This document shows positions 18,701 to 27,171 of a DNA stretch of 61,781 bases, piece after piece; position 1 is the stretch's first letter; every line of letters starts with the position of its first letter. The notes under the pieces are model-generated. The model had not been told where the DNA came from. It saw only the letters and a program-made list of their open reading frames with translations, and did no database searches. A program made the translations under genes and the position numbers. The stretch is from Palsa-1392 sp036493915 (GTDB taxonomy: Bacteria; Verrucomicrobiota; Verrucomicrobiia; Chthoniobacterales; UBA10450): NCBI GenBank assembly GCA_036493915.1, contig DASXPA010000023.1:1-61781 (forward strand), read 5' to 3'.

Positions 18701-21700
18701 GCCGTTCGTTTGCGGTCGAGGATTTCGAAATTCGTAAGCCGCTCATCCTGCCGGACCCGCCCTCGGGTGTGCAGCTTGAGTTCTCCTATTCGCCTAACGA
18801 GCGCACTTTCGCGATCCAAAGCCGCTTCGAGCAGAGTGTGAGTTGGTCCCTGCACGTCGTTGGCTCGCTGCGCAGCGAGCGAACCGAGTCGGCTTTTGCT
18901 TCCTCGCAATGGACGCAGCCTAACCAAAGTCAACCGGTCAAGGTCGGTGATATTTACCGGCACCTGAGCGACCTCGGCCTGCGTTACGGGGAGGAATTCC
19001 GACCCATCCGCGAGCTTGCGGCTGGCGCCGGGCAATCGGCAGGTCAGGTCGCGCTCTCCGACGCAATCGCCCCGCGCGCGGGGGAATTTGCGCTTCATCC
19101 GGTGCTTTTCGACGGAGCGCTCCAGGTCTTTTCTGCCGGAGCGGCGACGGTGGAAGATCGGCAGGCGCGGATGAAATTGCCGGTTCGCTTTGGCCGAATC
19201 CTCTACCTCGGATCTCCCGGCGTGTCGTGCCGTGTTTCGGCAAAAGTGCGCGCCTTTAGCGATGATTTTCTTGAGGGCGATTTTGCCCTTTACGACGAAG
19301 CCGGAAAACCGTGCGTGCTGGTGGATGGATTTCGGGCCATCAGCGTTTCCGGCGCAGGGCGTTCCACGTTTTTCAGCGGCACGCGCGACCTGACTTATCA
19401 CGTCACCTGGCAGCGCACGCCTAACGAATCGGCCCGGACTGCGTTGGCACCGCTTCCCCTTACTCAACTGCACGCGGTGGTGCAAAGTGCATTGGATCAC
19501 GTCGTGTCGATTCGCGGCACTGCAACGCTTGAGGCGGCTCTCGTTGCGCTCGACGACTTGGCTGTCGCGCAACTGGCGCGAGGCCTCCGCGCGATGGGAG
19601 TTAGGCCCAAGGTTTCCTTCAATGCAGCAAGCCTGCACGTGTCCGCGGCAATGGAGGCCCCCTTTGCGCGCCTAACGGCCGGACTCGTTAGGCACAAGTT
19701 GCTCCGGAAGAAAGGAACGAGCTGGGAACCGACCTCGAAGTTTCTTGCAGCTGCTGATTCCGCTGAAGAGGTTCTGCGCAGTTTCATCGAGGAGCATCCC
19801 GGGCACCTTCCGGAAGCGCTCCTGTGCGAAGGGAGTTGCACCGAGCTGGGAGCGATTCTGCGGGGAGAAAAAGAAGCCGTGCAGGTGTTGTTTTCCGGGA
19901 TCGGCGCGGAGTTGCTTGACCAGTTTTATGGTGACGGGCTCTTCACGAGTCAGTGGCTCGCGGCCATTGCCGCCGCGGTCAGCACGGCCGCGCGAAACCT
20001 CCCCGAAGGACGTGGCCTGCGCATTCTTGAGATCGGCGCCGGAACCGGCGGACTCGCTTCGCAGGTCCTGCCGCTCCTCGAGCGCGGTTTGCACTCTTAC
20101 ATTTTCAGCGACGTTTCGGCGGCATTCTTCTCCGGCGCGGCCCAAAAGCTGGCGGCTTTTCCGGAAGTCGAGTTCAAGATTTTCGACCTCGAAAAGCCGG
20201 GCACCGAACAGGAGCTCGCGGCCGAGACGTTCGATTTCATCATCGGCACTAACGTTCTGCACGCGGTGAATGATGTGCGCGCTGCGCTGCGCAACCTGCA
20301 CGGGCTCCTCGCGCCGGGCGGCAGCCTTATTTTCATGGACATTGCCACGCCCCAGCTTTGGACCGAAACGGTTTTTGGCTTAACGAGCGGGTGGTGGCGT
20401 TTCACCGATCGCGATCTGCGTCCTGAACAACCGCTCTTGCAGCGAGTTCAGTGGGAAAAAGTTTTGCGCGAGAGCGGTTTCGTGGAAACGGCGTCGTTGC
20501 CCGGCCTGATCGGACCGACTGGCGGGGAAGGTCAGATCGGCCTTCTGGCGCGGAAGTCGAAAGAAGGGTCCGACCTTCCCGTCCAAAGGAGCACCGAGGG
20601 TCCGGAGGAAAAATCGTGGCTCGTTTTTGCGGACGATTCGGGACTCAGCGAGACCTTAGTTTCGCGCCTGCGCGGAAACGATGCGCGTTGCCGTGTGGTC
20701 AGGCAGGGAGATGATTTTCAGTCCGACGGAGGCGACGGGTTCATCCTGCGACCGGGCGCGTTGGAGGATTGGCAAAAGCTCCTCGAAACCTGCGCTGATT
20801 CTCCCCCAGAGCGGATTGTTTATTTCTGGAGTCTTGACGCGCAGACCAGCGACATTGCGACCAATCTCGACGCGCTCCTCCACCTCACCCACGCTCTTGA
20901 GCAGACTCAGCCTACGGCGAAGTTGCGCCTCGAACTGGTAACGCGAAACGCCCAATCCGCCGGGAACGATGCGCAGCCTGCGGCAGTGGGTCAGGCGCCC
21001 GCGATCGGACTGGTGCGGGTGATCCTAAACGAGCATTCCAACTTGTGCTGGCGCGTGATCGATCTGCCGCCGGAGCCCAGCGCGGCCGACGCGACGTCAA
21101 TCTGGAACGAACTTGTTCTCGACGACGCGGAACGGGAGATCGCCTTGCGCGGTGAAGCTCGCTATGTTCGGCGACTCGATCGCGGGCAGCCGCCACGCGA
21201 GCAGTGGCTCGATCCCGCGCTCCCGTTGCGCCTTGAGTCGCCTGAGCGCGGCCATCTCGACAGCCTTCGCTTTGCTCCATTCAACCTGCCGCACTGCGAA
21301 CCCGGTCATGTTCTGATCGAAGTGAAAGCAGCAGGGATGAATTTCCGCGATGTGCTCAAGGCGCTGGCGCTTTATCCAGGCGACGCTCCCGATGCGCGGA
21401 TCTTCGGCGACGAGATTGCCGGCGTCGTTAGGGCGGTTGGTCCCAATGTCACGCACGTCGCTCCCGGCGACGAAGTTTTTGGTCTCGCCGTCTTTGGACT
21501 CGCCACGCACACGATCGCCCGCGCCGGTGATGTGCGACGCATCCCGGAGGGATTGACCTTCGAAGCCGCAGCTACTTTGCCGGTCGTGTTCATGACAGCG
21601 TGGCATGCCCTGCAAAATGTGGCCCGCTTGCGCGCGGGTGAGCGCGTCCTGGTCCACGCGGGCGCCGGCGGTGTCGGCATGGCCGCGATTCAGATTGCGC

Positions 21701-23478
21701 TTCACCTCGGTGGGGAGGTGATCGCGAGCGCAGGCAGTCCGAGCAAACGCAGCTTGCTCACGACGCTCGGCGTAAAGCATGTGATCGATTCACGGCGCGG
21801 TGATTTCGCGGAGGCAGTTCTGAATTTGACTGAAGGCAAAGGCGTGGACGTGGTCCTGAACGCGCTCGCGGGAGAAGCAATTCCGATGGGCCTCTCCTGC
21901 CTCGCCGAGTTTGGCCGCTTCATCGAGATCGGCAAACGCGATATTTACCAAAACTCGCGCATCCCACTGCGCCCGCTGCGAAACAATTCTTCATTTCACG
22001 TCGTGGCGATGGACGCGGTCTTTCACGGCGATGAAAAACTGACGCGAAAAATGCTGGAGCAGGTTTCCGGATTGGTCGAGCACGGCGCGTTGCGGCCGCT
22101 TCCTTTCCACGCGTTTCCTGCTTCTCGCATCGACTCAGCGTTTCGTCTCATGGCTGGCGGAAAACATATCGGCAAGGTTGTGATCTCACTCCCGGTGCCC
22201 TTCGTGCCACGCCGCGGCGAGCTGCCCGGGCCGGGCTTTGAGGTGAAAACCGACGCGACCTATCTCATCAGCGGCGCGTTTGGCGGGTATGGAAAAGTTC
22301 TTGCCCGCTGGCTGGTTGATTGTGGTGCACGCCATCTTCTCCTGACGAGCCGGAGCGGCGCCTCGAATCCGGAGGCTCAGGAATTTGTCACCGATTTGCA
22401 GAAGCGCGGCGTTGAAGTGCGGGTGGTGCAGGCTGACATCAGCGCGCCTAACGACGTGGAGCGGCTCTTCGCCGAGGTCAATGCCGGCGCTAACGCGCTG
22501 CGTGGCGTCTTTCATCTCGCGATGGTGATCGACGATGCGCCGCTGACCGCGCTCACCCCTGAGCGGATGCGCAGCGTGCTCGGACCGAAGGCGCTCGGCG
22601 CATGGCTTCTCCACGAAGCGACGCGCGAGATGAAGCTCGATTGCTTCGTCATGTTCTCCTCGGTCTCGAGCATTTTCGGAAATCCGGCGCAGGGAAATTA
22701 CAGCGCGGCGAACGCCTTCATCGACAGCCTGGCGCACCATCGTCAGGCGCTCGGTTTGCCCGCGCTGACGGTGAACTGGGGCGTGCTCGGCGGTGATGGT
22801 TACGTGGCGCGCAACGAGCGGGTCGCGGAATTTCTCGCGCGGCAGGGAACACTGGGGATTTCGCCTAACGAAGCGATAGCGTTGCTCGAGTCCTTCCTGC
22901 GTGCGGGCAGCGCGCAAGCAATCGCGATCCGGGTCGATTGGTCGAAGTGGCGTCAATTCTTCCGCGGGATGCAATCGAATCCGCTCCTCGAACGGATTTT
23001 TGCCTCGCTTGAGAGTGAAGAATCAACCGGCGCGACGAGCGATTGGCGGAGCCGGATCGATGCGGCCGCGCCGGACGAGAAACAGGCGGTGATTTGTCAG
23101 GCGGTGCGCGAAGCCGTGGGCTCGGTCCTGCGGGTGAAGCCGGACAGTCTGCGCGACGATCAACCACTCACCGATCTGGGGTTGGATTCCCTGATGGGTG
23201 TTGAAATTGAGAGTTCCCTCGAAGCCGTGGTCGGCGTAGCCTTGCCGCCCACGAGTCTGATGCGAGCGCGAACCATCGGGCAGATAGGGGCTTTGATTGC
23301 CGGTCATCTTGGCGGGGCGGCGTCTGCGACCGCGACGGAATCCGCGCCGGCTGCGACGACGGAATCGGCCAGTGCGGTGGATCTCGACGCGATTTCCGAG
23401 GAAGAGATCGAGCGCCTGCTCGGCAGCGAGACCGATTCTGAAGCGACGACTGAGGCGGTGGAAAAGATCAATCGTTAG
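15775..23478 (+). CDS. Highly reducing type I polyketide synthase
   Basis: One 2567-residue module with domains in the order KS, AT, DH, MT, ER, KR, ACP. KS (about 22-450) has C194 (DTACSSA), H329 (EAHGTGT) and H369 (NLGHLE). AT (about 556-870) has S651 (GHSVGE) and HPFH at 752-755, nearest to malonyl-type. DH has H949 and D1113. The C-methyltransferase SAM motif EIGAGTGG is at 1419-1426. ER has the nucleotide loop AGAGGVG near 1962. KR has S2296 and Y2309, with an IDD motif suggesting B-type reduction. ACP carries S2472 (LGLDSLMG). All catalytic residues seem intact. There is no thioesterase. This is the fungal highly reducing layout, so it probably works iteratively. An ATG at 15826 is an alternative start. 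Confidence 0.95.
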   Translation: MLKGSADQSAPADQVTPMQKERIAIIGVGCRFPGGVNCADSLWKLLIEGREGVVDVPPDRWNVERYYDAEPGVAGKSIAKRGGFIDKIDQFDPQFFGISPREAPFVDPQHRLLLETAWEAIEDAGLVLDFEHGTDLGVFVGISHNDYQGIQSTPFEHFTINPHTPTGSAHSIAANRISYCLNLRGPSVAMDTACSSALTAVHAACEHIRAGRGDAALAGGVTVMITPGGFIGFSQAAMLSPEGRCAAFDESASGFVRGEGAGMVLLKRLSQAIADRDPIHAVILGTSINQDGHTNGISLPSPEAQARLVQDACRDAGIAPEEIGFVEAHGTGTAVGDPIEAHALSEALCRNRPSDTPLPIGSIKTNLGHLETAAGVAGLLKAMLALKHGQIPPSLHFSKPNPHIDFEKLKLRVPVTVEPFPNGTAERIAGVNSFGFGGANAHVILAAAPPHQPEKSSTIPGNRPWPVILSARSEKSLRKSAGDLSNWVREHANANGSSPVIPDLTYTLGARRNHHPHRLTLVASNWTELSEELDAFAKTDETAKVRTSFTPRREEGLRVGFIMSGQGPQWWGMGRELMQHEPAFRDAIERCDVALRPWTRFSLLEELGRGDETSQMHRTEIGQPSIFAMQIALAALWKSWGVKPSAIVGHSVGEIAAACVAGIFSLDEGARIIAMRARLMEECGRGQGTMLAIGLPEDEALTLIARHDRTVTISALNGPRSITLSGPRISLEAIAAEVEAQDGFARLVKVDHPFHHPLMAPAADALEAELAELKPQPSEIPFFSTVTGDRCAGENCDAAYWARGIRQPVLFASAVGALADFGVDLWLELNAHPALAHATQECLSGRGIKAPVVSSARRERELESMLEAAMDLHRAGLPLDFSAMTPSRHRLALPAYAWEKARWWNEASDARDGRLAAGGRGFLDVRLPTATPTWIVRLDSRHMAFLKDHKVENRVIFPAAAFVEMALAAGVQLFEGRSFAVEDFEIRKPLILPDPPSGVQLEFSYSPNERTFAIQSRFEQSVSWSLHVVGSLRSERTESAFASSQWTQPNQSQPVKVGDIYRHLSDLGLRYGEEFRPIRELAAGAGQSAGQVALSDAIAPRAGEFALHPVLFDGALQVFSAGAATVEDRQARMKLPVRFGRILYLGSPGVSCRVSAKVRAFSDDFLEGDFALYDEAGKPCVLVDGFRAISVSGAGRSTFFSGTRDLTYHVTWQRTPNESARTALAPLPLTQLHAVVQSALDHVVSIRGTATLEAALVALDDLAVAQLARGLRAMGVRPKVSFNAASLHVSAAMEAPFARLTAGLVRHKLLRKKGTSWEPTSKFLAAADSAEEVLRSFIEEHPGHLPEALLCEGSCTELGAILRGEKEAVQVLFSGIGAELLDQFYGDGLFTSQWLAAIAAAVSTAARNLPEGRGLRILEIGAGTGGLASQVLPLLERGLHSYIFSDVSAAFFSGAAQKLAAFPEVEFKIFDLEKPGTEQELAAETFDFIIGTNVLHAVNDVRAALRNLHGLLAPGGSLIFMDIATPQLWTETVFGLTSGWWRFTDRDLRPEQPLLQRVQWEKVLRESGFVETASLPGLIGPTGGEGQIGLLARKSKEGSDLPVQRSTEGPEEKSWLVFADDSGLSETLVSRLRGNDARCRVVRQGDDFQSDGGDGFILRPGALEDWQKLLETCADSPPERIVYFWSLDAQTSDIATNLDALLHLTHALEQTQPTAKLRLELVTRNAQSAGNDAQPAAVGQAPAIGLVRVILNEHSNLCWRVIDLPPEPSAADATSIWNELVLDDAEREIALRGEARYVRRLDRGQPPREQWLDPALPLRLESPERGHLDSLRFAPFNLPHCEPGHVLIEVKAAGMNFRDVLKALALYPGDAPDARIFGDEIAGVVRAVGPNVTHVAPGDEVFGLAVFGLATHTIARAGDVRRIPEGLTFEAAATLPVVFMTAWHALQNVARLRAGERVLVHAGAGGVGMAAIQIALHLGGEVIASAGSPSKRSLLTTLGVKHVIDSRRGDFAEAVLNLTEGKGVDVVLNALAGEAIPMGLSCLAEFGRFIEIGKRDIYQNSRIPLRPLRNNSSFHVVAMDAVFHGDEKLTRKMLEQVSGLVEHGALRPLPFHAFPASRIDSAFRLMAGGKHIGKVVISLPVPFVPRRGELPGPGFEVKTDATYLISGAFGGYGKVLARWLVDCGARHLLLTSRSGASNPEAQEFVTDLQKRGVEVRVVQADISAPNDVERLFAEVNAGANALRGVFHLAMVIDDAPLTALTPERMRSVLGPKALGAWLLHEATREMKLDCFVMFSSVSSIFGNPAQGNYSAANAFIDSLAHHRQALGLPALTVNWGVLGGDGYVARNERVAEFLARQGTLGISPNEAIALLESFLRAGSAQAIAIRVDWSKWRQFFRGMQSNPLLERIFASLESEESTGATSDWRSRIDAAAPDEKQAVICQAVREAVGSVLRVKPDSLRDDQPLTDLGLDSLMGVEIESSLEAVVGVALPPTSLMRARTIGQIGALIAGHLGGAASATATESAPAATTESASAVDLDAISEEEIERLLGSETDSEATTEAVEKINR

Positions 23479-23499
23479 GGCTCGCCGCCTGCAATCGCG

Positions 23500-24846
23500 A
23501 TGCCGGCCGATCAGCGTGTCCGCCTCAAACAATGGCTCGAAAGCGGTGAAGCACAGCTTCATCCTCTGACGTTTCCACAGCGCGAACTCTGGGAAACCTC
23601 GCCGGTTCCGGTCGAGGACAACGCCAATCACATCTGTTGTCTGATTGACGTCCGCGGACCGTTAACCGAACGCGATTGTCGTGACGCGATTCAGCGGGCG
23701 GTTGATCGCCAGGAATCCTTGCGGCTTTCGATTCTGCCCGGCAAAGAGCGACCGCTGCAAATGATCCGAAAGAGTTTCGACTTCAATTTGGATTTCCGCG
23801 AACTCGCTCCGTCCGAGGCACGGCCGGAAGCAATCGAAGAAGCGGCTGCGGAAATTTTCCACCAATCGTTCGACCTCATGCAGGGGCCGCTCTACCGCGT
23901 CGCGGATTTATCACGCGCCCCGAACGAGCATCTGCTCGTCTTTGCGATTCACCATGCGATTGCCGATGGCTGGAGTCTCGGGGTTCTGGTTCAAGATCTT
24001 TTCGCGGCCTATCTCGAGGTGCGAATGGGATCGCGTGCCGCGTTGCCGCCTGTGCCGCAAAGCTACTCCGCCTGGGGTGCAACCGAGCGCGCTATCTGGC
24101 GGCCGGCGGCCTTAGGCGATCGCGTCGAGTTTTGGAAACGCGCTTTGTTCGGCTCACCCCGGATGTGGAGCACAGCGATCACGGCCGGGCCGCCGAAAAG
24201 GTGGCTCTCGCAGATTCCCGCCGCCTTGACTAACGAAACACGCAAACTCGCGCGTCGAACTGGCGTCACACTTTTCAATGCTCTTCTCGGGGTTTTCCAA
24301 ATCGCATTTTGCGAGTGGAATGGCGGTGAAGATCTTGTCGTTGGTACGCCGATCGCAAATCGCGCCAAGGCAAACTCCCGTGAAACGATGGGTTACTATG
24401 CGGAGATCGTCCCACTGCGGGGGCAAATTGATCGCACCAGAACAGCCGCCGAACACCTTCAGGCCGGACACCGTTTAACGATCAACGCGTTTGCCAACGC
24501 GATTCCGTTCGTCGAACTGGCGCACGCGCTGGGCGAAACATCGGCGACCGGCTACAACCCGCTTTTCGAAGTTCGGTTCGCTTTGCAAAATCACCCGGTT
24601 CCCGACGTCACGTTGCCGAATCTCTCGGCCCGCCTGAGTATGCGCTCCACCGGCACTCCGCGCTTTCATCTTGCCTGTGAAATCACGGAAGAGTCTGAAG
24701 GACTGGAAATAGCATGGCTCTTTCGCGAGAACCTTTTTTCGCAACGTGACATCGAGGGTCTCGATGGCATATTTCGAAAAGCTCTGACGGGTATCTGTCG
24801 CTCGCCGGAATCCCGAATCTCCGAAGTGCTAAACCGACGTCCATGA
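23500..24846 (+). CDS. Free-standing condensation domain protein
   Basis: A 448-residue single condensation (C) domain of the NRPS/acyltransferase superfamily. The active-site HHxxxDG is at residues 151-157 (HHAIADG), and the later landmarks (NALLGVFQIAF; VVGTPIANR; ELAHALG; NPLFEVRFALQN) are in place. No adenylation or carrier domain is fused. It starts 21 bases after the PKS stop and overlaps the desaturase start by four bases, so the three are one operon. Likely it takes the chain from the PKS carrier and joins it to an amine or alcohol, as the C domain at the end of fungal LovB-type enzymes might. The acceptor is unknown. Confidence 0.9.
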   Translation: MPADQRVRLKQWLESGEAQLHPLTFPQRELWETSPVPVEDNANHICCLIDVRGPLTERDCRDAIQRAVDRQESLRLSILPGKERPLQMIRKSFDFNLDFRELAPSEARPEAIEEAAAEIFHQSFDLMQGPLYRVADLSRAPNEHLLVFAIHHAIADGWSLGVLVQDLFAAYLEVRMGSRAALPPVPQSYSAWGATERAIWRPAALGDRVEFWKRALFGSPRMWSTAITAGPPKRWLSQIPAALTNETRKLARRTGVTLFNALLGVFQIAFCEWNGGEDLVVGTPIANRAKANSRETMGYYAEIVPLRGQIDRTRTAAEHLQAGHRLTINAFANAIPFVELAHALGETSATGYNPLFEVRFALQNHPVPDVTLPNLSARLSMRSTGTPRFHLACEITEESEGLEIAWLFRENLFSQRDIEGLDGIFRKALTGICRSPESRISEVLNRRP

Positions 24847-25799
24847 ATGCTGTCATTGCCAACGATTTTCGCGAAGCACACGATCCGCACTGGGTACTGA
24901 AGAGCGCTTTCCAGTTGCTGGTGTTCGCCTTGGTTTTCGGCGAGGCAACGATCGCGCTCGCAGTGCAACATGGCTTTATCTGGATCGCGGTGTTGGGGGT
25001 GCTTGTTGCCGCGCACTTGATGCACGGCACGCTCATTGGCTTGCACGAAGCTGCGCATGGATTGCTGCGCAAAAATCGTCGCTTTAATGAGTTCGACGGC
25101 GTGGTGATCGGGACGCTGAGCCTGATGAGCTTCAGTCTTTATCGCGTGGTTCATCAAACCCATCATGCTCATCTCGCGACGGAGCGAGATTACGAATTTT
25201 GGCCGCTTTCCAAGCCCGCGATACCGCGTTGGGCGCGATGGCTGGCGGCATTCTGCGAATTGAATTTCGGACTGCTTTTCGGACCGTTTGTCTTTCTTCG
25301 CGCCTTCTTTTCTTCGCCATCTCCGGTGCGAAGCCAGCGGGTGCGCCGACGAGTCTGGATGGAGCTGGCACTCATGGTCGTAACCTGGGGCATGATCGTC
25401 GGCGCCGTCGCGGCGTTCGGGCTGTGGAAGTACTTTATCTGGATGTACCTCGCTCCGGCCTTGCTCGCGGCGAATCTGCAAAGCTGGCGCAAATACATCG
25501 AGCACGTCGGCCTAACGAGCGACACGGTCAACGGCTCCACCCGAAGCATCGTCGCCCGGAGCTGGCTCGGCCGGTTGCTCGCCTTCAGCCTTCTCCATGA
25601 ACCTTTCCATGGTGTGCATCATCAAAAGGCCGGGCTGCCGCACTCGGTCCTGCCTCAGTATGCGGAAAAATTGCAGCCGAAATATCCTGGCGAGCGAATG
25701 CCTTACCCCAGCTATCGCAATGCCCTCCTCGACTTGATCCGTTCCCTTGCCAATCCGCGGGTCGGGCCACAATGGCGCACGGTTGAATCGGCGAGCTGA
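24843..25799 (+). CDS. Membrane fatty acid desaturase family protein
   Basis: A 318-residue di-iron membrane desaturase/hydroxylase. The histidine boxes are H68EAAH72, H104QTHHAH110 and HEPFHGVHH near residue 253, with four or more hydrophobic segments (for example VFALVFGEATIALAV and IWIAVLGVLVAAHLM). Its ATG overlaps the condensation gene stop (ATGA), implying coupled translation. It probably inserts a double bond or hydroxyl into the polyketide or a lipid partner. Substrate assignment is inference from the operon. One GCCTAACGA word lies inside (25510). Confidence 0.88.
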   Translation: MNAVIANDFREAHDPHWVLKSAFQLLVFALVFGEATIALAVQHGFIWIAVLGVLVAAHLMHGTLIGLHEAAHGLLRKNRRFNEFDGVVIGTLSLMSFSLYRVVHQTHHAHLATERDYEFWPLSKPAIPRWARWLAAFCELNFGLLFGPFVFLRAFFSSPSPVRSQRVRRRVWMELALMVVTWGMIVGAVAAFGLWKYFIWMYLAPALLAANLQSWRKYIEHVGLTSDTVNGSTRSIVARSWLGRLLAFSLLHEPFHGVHHQKAGLPHSVLPQYAEKLQPKYPGERMPYPSYRNALLDLIRSLANPRVGPQWRTVESAS

Positions 25800-25880
25800 C
25801 GTCTCCGGTTTGTCCCATTTTCGGCTCGAGAAAATCCGGCCAGGGAAGGCCGCCGCGCGGTCGCTTCACGAATCTTCTGT

Positions 25881-26384
25881 ATGAAAACGAACATCATGAA
25901 AATCGGCGCAGCCTTGCTCGCGATGGGCCTTTGCGCCCTTTGCACTGAAGCGCGTGCGCAGACGACCATGACGACGAGGCGCGGTGCTTTCACCCAATTT
26001 GTGCCAAGCACGGAAACGTTGGTCGTAAGAAGCGACGCGAATCCAAGCCCGCTCCGGTATGTGGTCACAAAACAGACCACGGTCGTGGATGTATCCGGCG
26101 CGCCGGTGGCGATTGATCAAATCACGCCGGGGGTTCCGCTCTCGGTCCATTACACGACTGTAGGGGACCGTCTGGTGGCCTCGCGTGTCGTGGTGCAACG
26201 GCCGCTAATCGAAGAACACGCCACCACCACGACCACCACAACTCGCCCCCTCACACATGACGAAAAGGAGGCGATCGAGGAACAGCGCGAACATCGCAAG
26301 GACGCGATGAAGGAAGAAATCGAAAGGCGCCAGGATGCCTTGGAAAAGGCGAAGGACGCACTGGACGATGACGACGGCCACTAG
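25881..26384 (+). CDS. Secreted protein with charged C-terminal helix
   Basis: A 167-residue protein of unknown function. It has a signal peptide (KIGAALLAMGLCALCTEARAQ), a beta-rich middle (LRYVVTKQTTVVDVSGAPV; PLSVHYTTVGDRLVASRVVV), a run of threonines and a long Glu/Lys/Arg helix ending in DDDDGH. The middle resembles small DUF5666-like barrels, a weak impression. It follows the desaturase by 81 bases and may or may not belong to the same unit. Confidence 0.7.
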   Translation: MKTNIMKIGAALLAMGLCALCTEARAQTTMTTRRGAFTQFVPSTETLVVRSDANPSPLRYVVTKQTTVVDVSGAPVAIDQITPGVPLSVHYTTVGDRLVASRVVVQRPLIEEHATTTTTTTRPLTHDEKEAIEEQREHRKDAMKEEIERRQDALEKAKDALDDDDGH

Positions 26385-26448
26385 GTCGAAGTCATTCGTT
26401 CTCTAAGGCGCTGGCAGTTCTCGGACGGACCCGATATTTCTCGCAGGA

Positions 26449-27171
26449 ATGAGTTCGTCCACTGCCAGCGCCGCACCTTTGCTCGAGGCCAGAGGACTCA
26501 CGCGTGAATTTGACGACGGCCAGGTGAAGGCGCTCCGCGGAGTCGATTTCTCGATCGACGCAGGCGAGTTTATTGCCATTACCGGACCGAGCGGATGCGG
26601 CAAATCAACTTTGCTGCAATTGTTAGGTGCGCTCGATCGGCCGACGTCGGGAGATCTTCTCTACCGGGGCGAATCGGTGCCGAATCTGTCGGATCTGGCC
26701 GCTTATCGCGCTTCCGAGATCGGATTTATCTTTCAGGCGTTTCATCTCTTGCCGACCTTTACGGCACTTGAAAATGTGCAGATCCCGATGTTTGAAGGTT
26801 ATCGCTCCCGTTCAGAAAGAAGGGAACACGCGGTTGAGTTGCTGAGGTTGGTAGGCCTCGAAGATCGGCTCGATCATTTCCCTTCCAAACTATCCGGAGG
26901 TGAACGGCAACGTGTTGCGGTCGCGCGCAGTCTCGCCAATGAACCGTCTCTTTTGCTCGCCGATGAACCGACCGGCAACCTCGACAGCGAGAACGCGCAC
27001 AGCGTGCTCGACCTAATCATCCGCCTGCAGCAGGAGCAGGGGCGCACCCTGGTGCTGGTGACTCACGATCCGACGATCGCCGAGCGAGCCGGGCGCATTC
27101 TCCATATGACGGATGGCCGGATTGTGTCGGACCAGGCGCCTGCCCCGCACAACGCCGCGACAAGACCATGA
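26449..27171 (+). CDS. ABC transporter ATPase, MacB/LolD type
   Basis: A 240-residue ABC ATPase. Walker A is GPSGCGKST (residues 46-54), the signature is LSGGERQRV, Walker B is LLLADEPTGNLD and the switch His is in VTHD. The sequence is of the MacB/LolD/FtsE class that partners FtsX-fold permeases in mechanotransmission, lipoprotein release or efflux. It overlaps the permease start by four bases. Being close downstream of the PKS operon, it could export the product; this is inference. Confidence 0.93.
   Translation: MSSSTASAAPLLEARGLTREFDDGQVKALRGVDFSIDAGEFIAITGPSGCGKSTLLQLLGALDRPTSGDLLYRGESVPNLSDLAAYRASEIGFIFQAFHLLPTFTALENVQIPMFEGYRSRSERREHAVELLRLVGLEDRLDHFPSKLSGGERQRVAVARSLANEPSLLLADEPTGNLDSENAHSVLDLIIRLQQEQGRTLVLVTHDPTIAERAGRILHMTDGRIVSDQAPAPHNAATRP

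Noticed and set aside
18403..19638. A 411-codon minus-strand frame inside the PKS
   Set aside because: Antisense to the DH region; composition is shadow-like (Arg/His-rich), no domain.
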